DNA from: Acidobacteriaceae bacterium | Lineage (GTDB): Bacteria; Acidobacteriota; Terriglobia; Terriglobales; Acidobacteriaceae | DNA: 25,693 bases | Assembly: GCA_027307295.1 (NCBI GenBank) | Contig: DAHUXF010000004.1 | Coordinates: 1-25,693, forward strand | Direction of reading: 5' to 3' | Part shown: positions 7,966 to 16,317 of the stretch, in pieces | How positions within the stretch are numbered: the first letter of the stretch is position 1 | Layout of the letters: every line of letters begins with the position of its first letter | Notes under the pieces: generated by a model | What the model was told of the DNA's origin: nothing | Seen by the model: the letters and a program-made list of their open reading frames with translations, nothing else | The model's database searches: none | Made by a program: the position numbers and the translations under genes

Positions 7966-9411
7966 ATGTTGATGGAAAGCCTAATTGCATTGAAGCAGCC
8001 TGCCTCGCCCACATCGATTACGGCATTGTCCGCCAGCCAGACGGCCCTCCTGATCCGCCGCAAAGAGATTTCGCCGGTGGAAGTGATGGAAGCTTATTTA
8101 TCCAGGATTCAGGAAGTTGAGCCGAAGCTGAATGCCTTCTCTTCGCTGGTTCCTGAACAGGCCTTGGCAGAGGCACGCCGCGCGGAAGATGCCGTGATGA
8201 ACGCGGACGTGCTACCGCTGTCAGGTATACCGATCTCCGTCAAGTCTTCCATTGAAGTAAAAGGGCTGAAATGCGAAGCCGGAAGCCGGCTCAGACGAAG
8301 CCACATTGCTCCTGCCGATGCTCCGTTGGTCGCGCGGCTGAAAAAGGCCGGGGCCATTGTTTTAGGAAATACCTCAACTCCTGAATTGCTCATGGCATAT
8401 CACACTGAGAACGACCTTTATGGCAGGACTAACAATCCCTGGGACCTGACGCGGAGCCCCGGAGGCTCCAGCGGAGGAGAGGCTGCCGCCATTGCAGCAG
8501 GAATGTCCGCGGCAGGAGTTGGCAGTGACGGGGGCGGCTCCATCAGAGTGCCCGCAAACTTTTGTGGCATTTGCGGCCTCAAGCCCACGCCTGGGCGGGT
8601 CCCTGCAACCGGCCATTATCCCGCCAGTGGCGGACCTTTTTCTTTAACAGGCGTGGTTGGCCCCATGGCCCGCACAGTCCCGGACTTACGGTTGCTGCTG
8701 ACTGTGATGAGCGGTTACGATTCTGGCGACCCCGCGTCATCACCCACTGCGTTTGACGCCGACTACAAATGTGATCCGCAGACATTGCGGATCGGTTACT
8801 ACATTGACGACGGCTTCAGTCCTCCGGACCCCGAGGTACGCGATGCAGTCTGCGCGGCGGCTGCAACTCTGGCGCTTGCAGGATTCACCGTACAGCCATT
8901 TCGACCCGATGAGTTGGACCGGGCGCGCGAACTGTGGTCCAACATCTTTATAGACGCCTGTTCACTGCTGCTGCGTCCAATGGTGAAAGGCCGCGAAGAA
9001 GATCTCAGCCCCGGGTTAAGAGACTTCGTGGCCTTCTCTGAGCTACGGCCCAAGCTCACCGGCAATCGTCTTCTGAATACCCTGGTGGAGCGGGACCTGC
9101 TGCGCCAGCGCGTGCTAGCGCAGATGAACCAGTTCCCTATTCTGCTTGCGCCCGTGTGTGCTATTCCCGCATTTAAACATGAAGATGGCGGCTGGGGAGA
9201 CAGCCACGCAGCCAACTATGCCCGCACCATGAGCTATTGCCAGCATTACAACCTGCTGGGGAATCCCGCCGTGGCAGTTCCCGTTGGCAGAACGCCGGAT
9301 GGATTGCCGCTTGGCGTGCAGATCATCGGCAGGCCCTATAGAGAAGATGAAGTCCTTGCCGTGGCGGAGATTTTGCATGAGTCCATCCACATAACCGGCA
9401 ACCTTCCCTGA
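7966..9411 (+). CDS. Amidase signature (AS) family enzyme
   Basis: 481 residues. The Ser-cisSer-Lys triad of the amidase signature family is intact: K93 (PISVKSS), cis-Ser near S168 (SPGGSSGGE) and nucleophile S192 (GSDGGGSIRVPA), followed by FCGICGLKPTPGRVP. The family hydrolyses carboxamides, including amino-acid, aryl or peptide amides. GatA also belongs to it, but no gatC or gatB lies nearby, so a GatCAB role is not supported. There is no signal peptide, so it is probably cytoplasmic. AAAGGA lies about 8 nt before the ATG, and the gap from the aminotransferase gene is 21 nt. Pairing with an aminotransferase suggests processing of a nitrogen-containing metabolite (inference). Confidence 0.93.
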   Translation: MLMESLIALKQPASPTSITALSASQTALLIRRKEISPVEVMEAYLSRIQEVEPKLNAFSSLVPEQALAEARRAEDAVMNADVLPLSGIPISVKSSIEVKGLKCEAGSRLRRSHIAPADAPLVARLKKAGAIVLGNTSTPELLMAYHTENDLYGRTNNPWDLTRSPGGSSGGEAAAIAAGMSAAGVGSDGGGSIRVPANFCGICGLKPTPGRVPATGHYPASGGPFSLTGVVGPMARTVPDLRLLLTVMSGYDSGDPASSPTAFDADYKCDPQTLRIGYYIDDGFSPPDPEVRDAVCAAAATLALAGFTVQPFRPDELDRARELWSNIFIDACSLLLRPMVKGREEDLSPGLRDFVAFSELRPKLTGNRLLNTLVERDLLRQRVLAQMNQFPILLAPVCAIPAFKHEDGGWGDSHAANYARTMSYCQHYNLLGNPAVAVPVGRTPDGLPLGVQIIGRPYREDEVLAVAEILHESIHITGNLP

Positions 9412-9427
9412 CTTTGCGAGATGCACT

Positions 9428-10846
9428 GTGACAGCTTCCAACAGTTTCCGCTCGATGATATCCATGACGGATCGATCACCAACGCCGGCGCTATTACTCG
9501 GTCTGGTTCTTACGCTGCTGACTGTAGTTACGTATTCCTGGTATATCACCCTGCAAATCGATGGCCTGAAAAGTGTGCAGAGGGATTTTGCCGGACGGAA
9601 CCGCAAAGATTCACTCCAGCTGCTAAGAGCACAAAATGACTTGAATTCTCTTGCGTTGGCCATGCGGGACATGCTCGATAACGAAGGGCCTTACCCGCTG
9701 ACGGCATGGTCAGCCCAATTTGAGCGCATCCACGCAGACCTGGATGACGCACTGCGCCTGGATGAGCAGCTTGCGATAGGCCACCGGACTCCAGAGCAGC
9801 GTGAATATCTCAGCAACTCTCTGCAACAATTCTGGGATGCGGTAAACCGCGCCTTCAGGCTTGCGGAAGAAGGCAAAGAAGCAGAGGCCAGGTACCAGGT
9901 CAAGCTGTCTCTGCTGGCCCGGCAGCAGGCGCTCAGCATTACAGTGGCCCGGTTGCTGGTTGAAAACACTGAGAGTGAAGAGCAAACCGCGCTGTACGTA
10001 AATCAAATCTACAACCGGGTGCAACGGCATGCCTATATGTTCCTGGCAGGCACGCTGGCTGCCATTCTCTGCACCGGCCTCTATCTCACATTCGCCAACA
10101 GAAAGCTTTTTAACAGGCTTTCAGTCCTCTCCGCGCAGCGCAGTGAGCTGGCGCAAAAACTTATCTCTACGCAGGAATCAATCCTGCGCCATGTGTCCCG
10201 CGAGCTGCATGACGAGTTTGGCCAGATCCTCACGGCAATTGGCGCCATGCTGTCACGCATGCATAGGCAATCTCCCGCAGCAGCCGGGCTCTGTAATGAT
10301 CTTCTGGAGCTTCGGGACATCACTCAATCAACGCTGGAAAAAGTGCGGGGGCTTTCACAATCTCTGCATCCTGTAAGCCTGGATGAAGCTGACCTTGGAA
10401 CAACCCTGGACTGGTATTTGCCGAACCTGGAACGTCAAACCGGATTAGCCATCAGCTTTGAAAAATCAGGCGTGTGCTCACAACTTGAAAGCAGTGTTCG
10501 CGTCCATGTCTACCGGATTGTGCAGGAAGCGTTGAGTAACATCATCCGGCACTCTGGATCACCCCGTGCCTGGGTGCGGCTCAACTATCAACCTGGTTCT
10601 TTAGTGCTTGAGGTGGAAGACCGGGGCGTGGGCATGGGAACAAAGTTGTCACATCATGGAATCGGAATGACCGCGATCCGTGAACGAGCAACGCTGCTGG
10701 GAGGAACTGTGGAGTTCCTCCGGCCACTGGAAGGCGGAACTCTGGTGCGCCTCAGCCTGCCGCTGATCAAAACGGAGGCGGACCGGGATGAAACTTCTGC
10801 TCCCACTTTACCGGAAGGGCCAGCCAGCATGGCTTTAACGCGGTGA
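9428..10846 (+). CDS. NarX-type membrane histidine kinase (HisKA_3 + HATPase_c)
   Basis: 472 residues from a GTG. Two transmembrane helices (about 20-41 and 203-223) flank a ~160-residue, mostly helical extracytoplasmic domain that looks like a four-helix-bundle sensor. The dimerisation domain carries phospho-acceptor H261 in RELHDEFGQ, and the ATPase domain shows the N box (VQEALSNIIRHSG, N371), DRGVGMG and GIGMTAIRERATLLGG. HisKA_3 kinases phosphorylate NarL/FixJ regulators, and the operon's first gene encodes one, so they probably form a two-component pair although three genes lie between. It starts 16 nt after the amidase stop. The signal sensed is unknown. ATG codons 9 and 12 codons further on are alternative starts. 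Confidence 0.92.
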   Translation: MTASNSFRSMISMTDRSPTPALLLGLVLTLLTVVTYSWYITLQIDGLKSVQRDFAGRNRKDSLQLLRAQNDLNSLALAMRDMLDNEGPYPLTAWSAQFERIHADLDDALRLDEQLAIGHRTPEQREYLSNSLQQFWDAVNRAFRLAEEGKEAEARYQVKLSLLARQQALSITVARLLVENTESEEQTALYVNQIYNRVQRHAYMFLAGTLAAILCTGLYLTFANRKLFNRLSVLSAQRSELAQKLISTQESILRHVSRELHDEFGQILTAIGAMLSRMHRQSPAAAGLCNDLLELRDITQSTLEKVRGLSQSLHPVSLDEADLGTTLDWYLPNLERQTGLAISFEKSGVCSQLESSVRVHVYRIVQEALSNIIRHSGSPRAWVRLNYQPGSLVLEVEDRGVGMGTKLSHHGIGMTAIRERATLLGGTVEFLRPLEGGTLVRLSLPLIKTEADRDETSAPTLPEGPASMALTR

Positions 10847-10853
10847 TGCTTTG

Positions 10854-12539
10854 ATGAATCGCCGGGACTTTTTACGCCATATCCTGATGGCCGGAGCTTC
10901 CTTGCCGGCAATCTCATGGCCGGAACACATGGACCTGGGATTCCGATTCTCTGAAGTAACAAACGCCGCTGGCATTCATTTTCGCCACAACAGCGGCGCT
11001 TATGGCGGCAAGTTGCTGCCGGAAACCCTGGGCGCGGGTTGCGCATTTCTTGATTACGATGCCGATGGATGGCAGGACATACTCATCGTCAATGGCATGG
11101 ATTGGCCGGAGCACAAACGCCAACGAACTACTCTTTGTCTCTATCGTAACAACCGCAATGGCACCTTTTCAGACGTGACTCGCGAAGCCGGGCTCGACGT
11201 GGAAATGTACGGCATGGGTGTCGCCATTGGCGACTATAATAACGATGGGTTCCCCGATATCTATGTTACGTGCGTGGGCCAGAACCGGCTGTTTCACAAT
11301 AGCGGCAATGGCACCTTCATTGACGTGACCCATGCCTCCGGTCTGGGAAACCGGCATGCCTTCAGCACCTCTGCGCTGTGGTTCGATTTCAATTGTGATG
11401 GGCTGCTTGATCTTTTTGTGTGCAACTACGTGAAGTGGGTGCCGGAACATGATGTCTTCTGCAGCCTGGATGGAACACGCAAATCCTATTGCACACCGGA
11501 AGCCTACCGGGGAGAAACCTGCTGGCTCTTTCGCAATCGCGGCAATGGAACTTTTGAAGATGTCACGGCCCATAGCGGGATCTTTGATACCAGCTCAAAA
11601 TCTCTGGGCGTAGCGATGCTGGATTACGACCTGGATGGCTGGCCTGATCTTCTGGTCGCCAATGACACTCAACCCAACAAGCTCTACCGCAATCTGCACA
11701 ACGGTACATTTAAAGAGAGCGCGGTAGAAGCCGGCGTGGCCTTTAGTTCTGACGGAAAAGCCCGTGCCGGAATGGGGGTGGACGCGGCTGACTTTGACAA
11801 TTCAGGCGCTGATGGCATAGCCATCACAAACTTCGATAATGAAATGATTGGCCTGTATAAAAAAATGCCGGGCGGGGAATATCAGGATATTGCAGCGACA
11901 ACAGATGTGGGACTTGTCTCCCGGAATACGTTAGGGTTTGGCTGCTCATTTGTGGACGTCAATCTTGATGGCCAGTTGGACCTGGTTGTGGCCAATGGCC
12001 ATATTGACGAAACGGTCCGGTTCATACGGAGTGGCGTGGGATATGCTCAATCTCCACATCTCTTTCTGAACCAGGGGAAGGCGAGGTTCAGCGACGTGGC
12101 CCACAACGCTGGCACCGAATTCAGCCGTCCCAAAGTTGGACGAGGGCTGGCTTACGGTGATTTTGATCGCGATGGCGATCTTGATCTCCTGGTAACGACC
12201 AATAACGGCCCTGTTCATCTGTTCCGCAACGACCAGTTTTCCGGCAACCGCAGCATTCGATTTCACCTGGTGGGCACCAAATCAAACCGTGATGCCATTG
12301 GAGCGCGCGTCCAGATTACATGCGCCGGGGAAACGCAGTCACGCATGGTGAAGAGTGGCTCCAGCTATCTTTCACAGTCAGAACTTCCCGTCACATTTGG
12401 CGTCAAACATCATGATCGCGTCGATCGCCTGGTGATCTATTGGCCAAGCGGGCGAACTGAAGAATATAAGAATATTTTAACAAAACGAGCCTATAAGTGC
12501 ACAGAAATGAGAGGAATGGTGTTCCAATATGGATTCTGA
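10854..12539 (+). CDS. Tat-exported CRTAC1-like beta-propeller, FG-GAP/VCBS with ASPIC/UnbV domain
   Basis: 561 residues. The ATG at 10854 is 7 nt after the kinase stop, with a weak GGTGA before it. The N-terminus NRRDFLRHILMAGAS is a twin-arginine signal, so the protein is probably exported folded. Seven Ca2+-type loops follow (DYDADGWQD, DYNNDGFPD, DFNCDGLLD, DYDLDGWPD, DFDNSGADG, DVNLDGQLD, DFDRDGDLD), the fifth degenerate exactly as in the 681-2417 paralogue. The motif CSLDGTRKSYCTPEAYRG is shared, and the ASPIC/UnbV domain closes the protein (SNRDAIGARVQI, SGSSYLSQSELPVTFGV, VIYWPSGRTEEY). As last gene of the two-component operon it may be an output of, or a ligand-binding partner for, that system (inference). 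Biochemical role unknown. Confidence 0.92.
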   Translation: MNRRDFLRHILMAGASLPAISWPEHMDLGFRFSEVTNAAGIHFRHNSGAYGGKLLPETLGAGCAFLDYDADGWQDILIVNGMDWPEHKRQRTTLCLYRNNRNGTFSDVTREAGLDVEMYGMGVAIGDYNNDGFPDIYVTCVGQNRLFHNSGNGTFIDVTHASGLGNRHAFSTSALWFDFNCDGLLDLFVCNYVKWVPEHDVFCSLDGTRKSYCTPEAYRGETCWLFRNRGNGTFEDVTAHSGIFDTSSKSLGVAMLDYDLDGWPDLLVANDTQPNKLYRNLHNGTFKESAVEAGVAFSSDGKARAGMGVDAADFDNSGADGIAITNFDNEMIGLYKKMPGGEYQDIAATTDVGLVSRNTLGFGCSFVDVNLDGQLDLVVANGHIDETVRFIRSGVGYAQSPHLFLNQGKARFSDVAHNAGTEFSRPKVGRGLAYGDFDRDGDLDLLVTTNNGPVHLFRNDQFSGNRSIRFHLVGTKSNRDAIGARVQITCAGETQSRMVKSGSSYLSQSELPVTFGVKHHDRVDRLVIYWPSGRTEEYKNILTKRAYKCTEMRGMVFQYGF

Positions 12540-12726
12540 ATCAAAGAAATTCTTAAATAGAACTGTCTTCCCCTAATTAAAAACCATCCTGGAAATATCT
12601 TTTCACATCAAAAGACCTAACCAGCCTAATATTGCGATCTCAGTCTCATTTGCAGTACCAGTTCGGAACTTTGGGGTTTATAATGGCACAATCGGGCGAA
12701 GAAATCCTGACGTACTCAAATTTGTC
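12540..12726. promoter_or_regulatory. AT-rich intergenic region with a -10-like TATAAT and a small palindrome
   Basis: No gene is seen. TATAAT occurs at 12679-12684, 43 nt before the zinc-finger ATG, but no good -35 is found at the expected distance. An 11-nt perfect palindrome AGTTC-G-GAACT (12660-12670) lies just upstream, where a regulator could act; its right half also contains GGAAC, which resembles an ECF -35 element. No clear terminator for the upstream operon was found. Confidence 0.35.
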
Positions 12727-13020
12727 ATGCAGATACACCTCATAGAAAGGCTGCGTACAGACTTGGCGACTGACATATTCATCTTTCAGACAGAAGCACG
12801 ATCAGGAAATGAACACCTGACCAATGAAGATCTAGCTGGATTTGTAGATCATAGCTTAGAGCCGGAAGAGATGGAGATGACGATTGCCCATCTCGCGAAT
12901 TGCAAAGAATGCCGGACTGTGGTGGCGGAAGTTGAGATGAGCCGCGTCGCCGTCAGTGACCCTGAACTGGCTCCTCCGTCAGTCCCTTCCAGTTCGAAAG
13001 ATCATCCATCCGGCAAATAG
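12727..13020 (+). CDS. Small zf-HC2-like zinc-finger protein (anti-sigma-type fold), orphan
   Basis: 97 residues. The zinc motif is H55-x3-C59-x2-C62 (AHLANCKEC), preceded by EDLAGFVDHSLEPEE, the usual N-terminal part of putative zinc-finger/anti-sigma domains. No transmembrane helix follows and the tail is Pro/Ser-rich (APPSVPSSSKDHPSG), so it should be soluble. Such domains commonly bind ECF sigma factors, but no sigma gene is adjacent; the only one in the window is at 24758-25372. There is no Shine-Dalgarno before the ATG and the first ~30 residues do not look conserved, so the true start may lie further in. The gene converges on the FG-GAP gene, with 78 nt between the stops. Confidence 0.7.
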   Translation: MQIHLIERLRTDLATDIFIFQTEARSGNEHLTNEDLAGFVDHSLEPEEMEMTIAHLANCKECRTVVAEVEMSRVAVSDPELAPPSVPSSSKDHPSGK

Positions 13021-13098
13021 CTGATTGAATCTGGCTTCGGCAAAATGACGAGATGAACTTATTTCGGGCTGACTCCTGCACTGCTGGCGGCCCAGTTT

Positions 13099-15699
13099 CT
13101 AATTTTGCAATCTGAGCTGTGTTAAAGCCGGAACAGCCTTTCTGGTGTTGAATTCCTTCTGATAATTTTGATGCTCCGCGTCCTCCGGAAAGTGTTGCCA
13201 GGATGGATATGGATAGCTCTGCATGCCATGAAAAGGCAGCGGTTCCACGGATCTGGCGTAGGCTGTGTTGGGATCCGCATCCTTGGCCCATCCATCTACG
13301 AGTAAAAGAAAATCCCGGGTCCATCCGCTGGCCAGTTTGGGCAGGCGTTGGCGGGAGAAAAGCAGCCGCAACTCGTCCCCGGAACCCATGATGACCATTC
13401 GGTCGTCCACGTTCTGAATAAGCGTGCGCACATCGCCGTAACGCGTATATAGTCCCGGCGTGGGGTTCCACATGGTCGTGTCGGACCATTTCTCATAGTC
13501 AAATCGCTCCGGCTGAATCCGTCCTGGAGTAACGGTTACATGGGAGAACCCGCGGTACCCAAGATCGGCTGATTTAGCATTCAGCGGTGTAATCGTCAGG
13601 GCATGGCGCGAAGCATCTTCGCTGAGGAATATCTCGTCCCAAAAAACACAAAGGTTTGTGACAATGCGCACTTCACGCGAGCGTGAAAGAAATTTGCCGG
13701 AAAGGTCAACAACAATAGCTTTAGGCTTGCCGGAAGGAATGCCCATATCGGCAACCACGGTTTGCCACTCGCCATCCTCATTTTTCACCTGCAGGTAAGG
13801 AAAGATGAGTCCTTCTTTGTGTTCCTGCGCTGCGGAGCGGAAGGTGCTCGCGTCAGGCCAATCCACCCATCCATTGAGGACAAGGATCGCGCGGTTTGCA
13901 GGTGAAGCTTTGCCAAAATCCAGCGTAAGCTGATGCAGATCGGCAACGCCAGCCTCATTTCTGTGAAAGGTATCCACATACCGGCCATCACGCCGCACTA
14001 CTTTTTCCAGCAGATCGTTACCGGCGTCATCGGTGGCCTTGACCGGATACACCTTGTGCTCTACTTCAAAAAGCCGGAAATCTGGAAACGGCGGCCCCTT
14101 AAATTTTTCATTGGTAAATAAGTCCGTTCCGGCCCTGTGGTCCACTGCAATCAACTGGACCTTGTCCAGATATGAAACCTCTCTCAGCTCCTCAGTGATT
14201 CTTATTTCATAATCGTCACCTTGGGGTTGCAACGTTTTTGCCGGGACCTGGATATACTCGCGGTGATTCACCGGAAAAAAAGAACCATCACCATTGCTGG
14301 CGCCAAGTGGAGCGACGCCCAGAACGTCAGTAATAAATTCAAACTTCTGTCCATTCCATGCAAAGATCATGGGGCAGGACCCTGAAAGCCTGGATTGCTC
14401 CTTAAACGCAAATTCCTTGCCTGCGGGCTCCTTCACTTCATTTTGAACAAGCCCGTTCGGCCACGTGATGCGAACGGTATCCACTTCAGGATAAGCACGC
14501 AGGCCGAATACCAGGGGCACTCCCGCATAGGTTTTCTTCTGATACCAGGCGCCGGCTTTTACCTCGACCACTGCGCCCACGGGGTTCTTGAGGTTCTTCA
14601 CGCCTTCCAGATGTACTTTGACAAAGCTATTGGACGTAATTGTGGCGTTTTTGATGAGTTCAACAGAGCCCTCCTGGTCTACGGCAGCCAGGTCCGTTCG
14701 GCCATCACCATCAAAATCCGCCGCTGCTAAAGCAGCTTTAGCTATATATGCAGGGGAAGCCGGCTGTTCAAATTTCCCTTGGCCAAGATTTTTGTAGAAA
14801 CCGCCGTTAGCAATAATATCGGTCAGCCCACGATTGCCCAGGTCCGCCAGTACTGTGGGACCGCCTTGCCGCGAGACTTCAACCCCATCCTTGAGTTTGC
14901 CATGGTTATTGATGAGCAGACGGACTCCGGATTGCGAGATCGAAACCAGATCAGTCCAACCATCATTATTGATGTCGATTGCCTGAACGCCTGTCGCATT
15001 GTGAATTGGAGCAAGGTACGATTGCGCCTCGTACTCGCCCTTTGACTTGTCACGATAAAGGACCAACGATCCATCCTCATACTGGACCGCCAGATCGGTC
15101 TCATTGTTGTCCGGTACCAGTTCCAGCACAGTCGCATCAATGGCGCGGCCCGACGCGAAAGGAAAACTGGGAGTCTGGTCGCTGAAGCCCGCGCTGCCAT
15201 CATTGCGCAGCAGCACCGGTTTGCTTCCTAGCAGGATGAGATCAAGATCGTAGTCGTGGTCGTAATCAATCCAGACGGCCCTGGTGAATGATCCTGAGGG
15301 AAGTTTTATCGCAGAGGCCTCAAATTTGCCGTTGTGATTTACATAAAGGACGGCACCGGCCTTGGAGATCACAGCAAGATCGGGCAGTCCGTCATTATTG
15401 AAATCGCCGGGAGCAACTGAAATAATGCCTTTCAGGTTTTCCAGTCCCGTGCCGGCCACGGGCGTAATTCCATTCTTCAGGAGTTGAATGCCATTTTCAG
15501 ACCACACTAAAAGGTCAGGCTGGCCGTCTCCATCAAAATCGAGCACGCATAGTCCGGCGGTTGCGGAATCTACTCCTGCTGCAACCTTTCTGGTCTCCAG
15601 TTTGAACGGAGGAGCAGTTCGCCCCGTGTCATAATCTCCATCCAATTCTGGGATGTCGTAAATTTCCGAATAAAAGCTCCACTCCGGGTCTTCCGGCAC
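13099..15699 (-). pseudogene. FG-GAP/ASPIC protein, downstream part of a TPR-FG-GAP gene split by an in-frame stop
   Basis: 866 residues if read from a GTG at 15699. Residues about 46-340 are FG-GAP/VCBS blades (DFDGDGQPD, DFNNDGLPD, DYDHDYDLD, DINNDGWTD, DFDGDGRTD); about 358-420 resemble an ASPIC/UnbV domain (NPVGAVVEVKAG, VRITWPNGLVQNE). From 440 on comes a long region I cannot name (begins SCPMIFAWNGQKFEFITDVLG, rich in Trp and Tyr). The GTG has no Shine-Dalgarno and no signal peptide, unlike the other propellers here. Upstream the frame stays open for 20 sense codons (DAAREFTLFNEIKKRKANAA), then meets the TAA that ends the TPR gene in the same frame. Those 20 codons continue the TPR helix, so the two were probably one gene. 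It may be a broken gene, a rare internal-start product, a readthrough case, or a sequence error. Confidence 0.8.
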
Positions 15700-15759
15700 C
15701 GCCGCGTTTGCTTTTCGTTTTTTGATTTCATTAAACAGAGTGAACTCACGGGCCGCGTC

Positions 15760-15762
15760 TTA
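15760..15762 (-). other. In-frame TAA that separates the TPR and FG-GAP parts
   Basis: On the minus strand the codons read GGA CGC AAA TAA GAC GCG GCC CGT GAG. The residues before (YRETGRK) and after (DAAREF) the TAA join into a normal TPR helix. One base change from GAA (Glu) or AAA (Lys) would create this stop. There is no frame shift: the TPR start at 16317 and the GTG at 15699 are in phase. Confidence 0.75.
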
Positions 15763-16317
15763 TTTGCGTCCAGTTTCACGGTAGGCGTTATAGATCTGGA
15801 AATGAGGAGCGGCAAAATTGGGATTCAGATCCACTGCGGCAGTAAAGTGCATTAACGCCTGATCGGCTTTTCCTGCCTGTCGATATAAGACGCCAAGATT
15901 GTAATGAGTGGCTGCCTCATTCGGCACAAGCTTGAGCATGCCTTCCAACTGCTGGATGGCACGCTCATTGTCGAACTCCTTCTTGTACGCTATACCCAGG
16001 TTGAACCAGGTGTGCGGAATTGAAGGATCCTGTTTCTGGGCCTTGGACAGTTCAGCAATCGCCTCTTTCGGGTGACCGGCACGCAGCAGAGCAAGGCCGT
16101 AATTGACCTGGTCACGGGCCGATTCAGGAGACAAATCCAGCGCTTGCTTGAATTCATCCACGGCTTTCAACTGGGTTGCGGGATTCTCATAATAGGCTTT
16201 GCCCAGGTTGCGATGATGCCAAAGACGATCATGCACTGTGGCAGGCGTATCCGAGACTCCCGGCAACAACACCAGGCATAGAAACAACAGTCTTGCACCA
16301 AGTCCAGTCCCAATCAT
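15760..16317 (-). CDS. Exported TPR protein, upstream part of the split TPR-FG-GAP gene
   Basis: 185 residues. The ATG at 16317 overlaps the stop of the preceding CRTAC1 gene (ATGA, 16317-16314), which sets the start. A signal peptide follows (RLLFLCLVLLPGVSDTPA). TPR units run from about residue 35 to the end (for example HTWFNLGIAYKKEFDNERAI and THYNLGVLYRQAGKADQAL). The protein stops within a TPR helix, after RETGRK, and the frame continues beyond the TAA into the FG-GAP protein. With the stop removed the product would be about 1,072 residues with one signal peptide, TPRs, propeller and C-terminal domain. As it stands it may be a short TPR protein or a truncated one. Confidence 0.8.
   Translation of the reverse strand: MIGTGLGARLLFLCLVLLPGVSDTPATVHDRLWHHRNLGKAYYENPATQLKAVDEFKQALDLSPESARDQVNYGLALLRAGHPKEAIAELSKAQKQDPSIPHTWFNLGIAYKKEFDNERAIQQLEGMLKLVPNEAATHYNLGVLYRQAGKADQALMHFTAAVDLNPNFAAPHFQIYNAYRETGRK

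Noticed and set aside
7966..9411. Amidase as GatA of a GatCAB amidotransferase
   Set aside because: No gatB or gatC is adjacent, and the neighbours are an aminotransferase and a histidine kinase; the amidase signature alone does not separate GatA from other amidases.
12683..12745. Small ORF beginning MAQSGEEIL just before the zinc-finger gene
   Set aside because: Only 20 codons, its ATG overlaps the TATAAT sequence, and it has no ribosome binding site; a leader peptide cannot be excluded but has no support.
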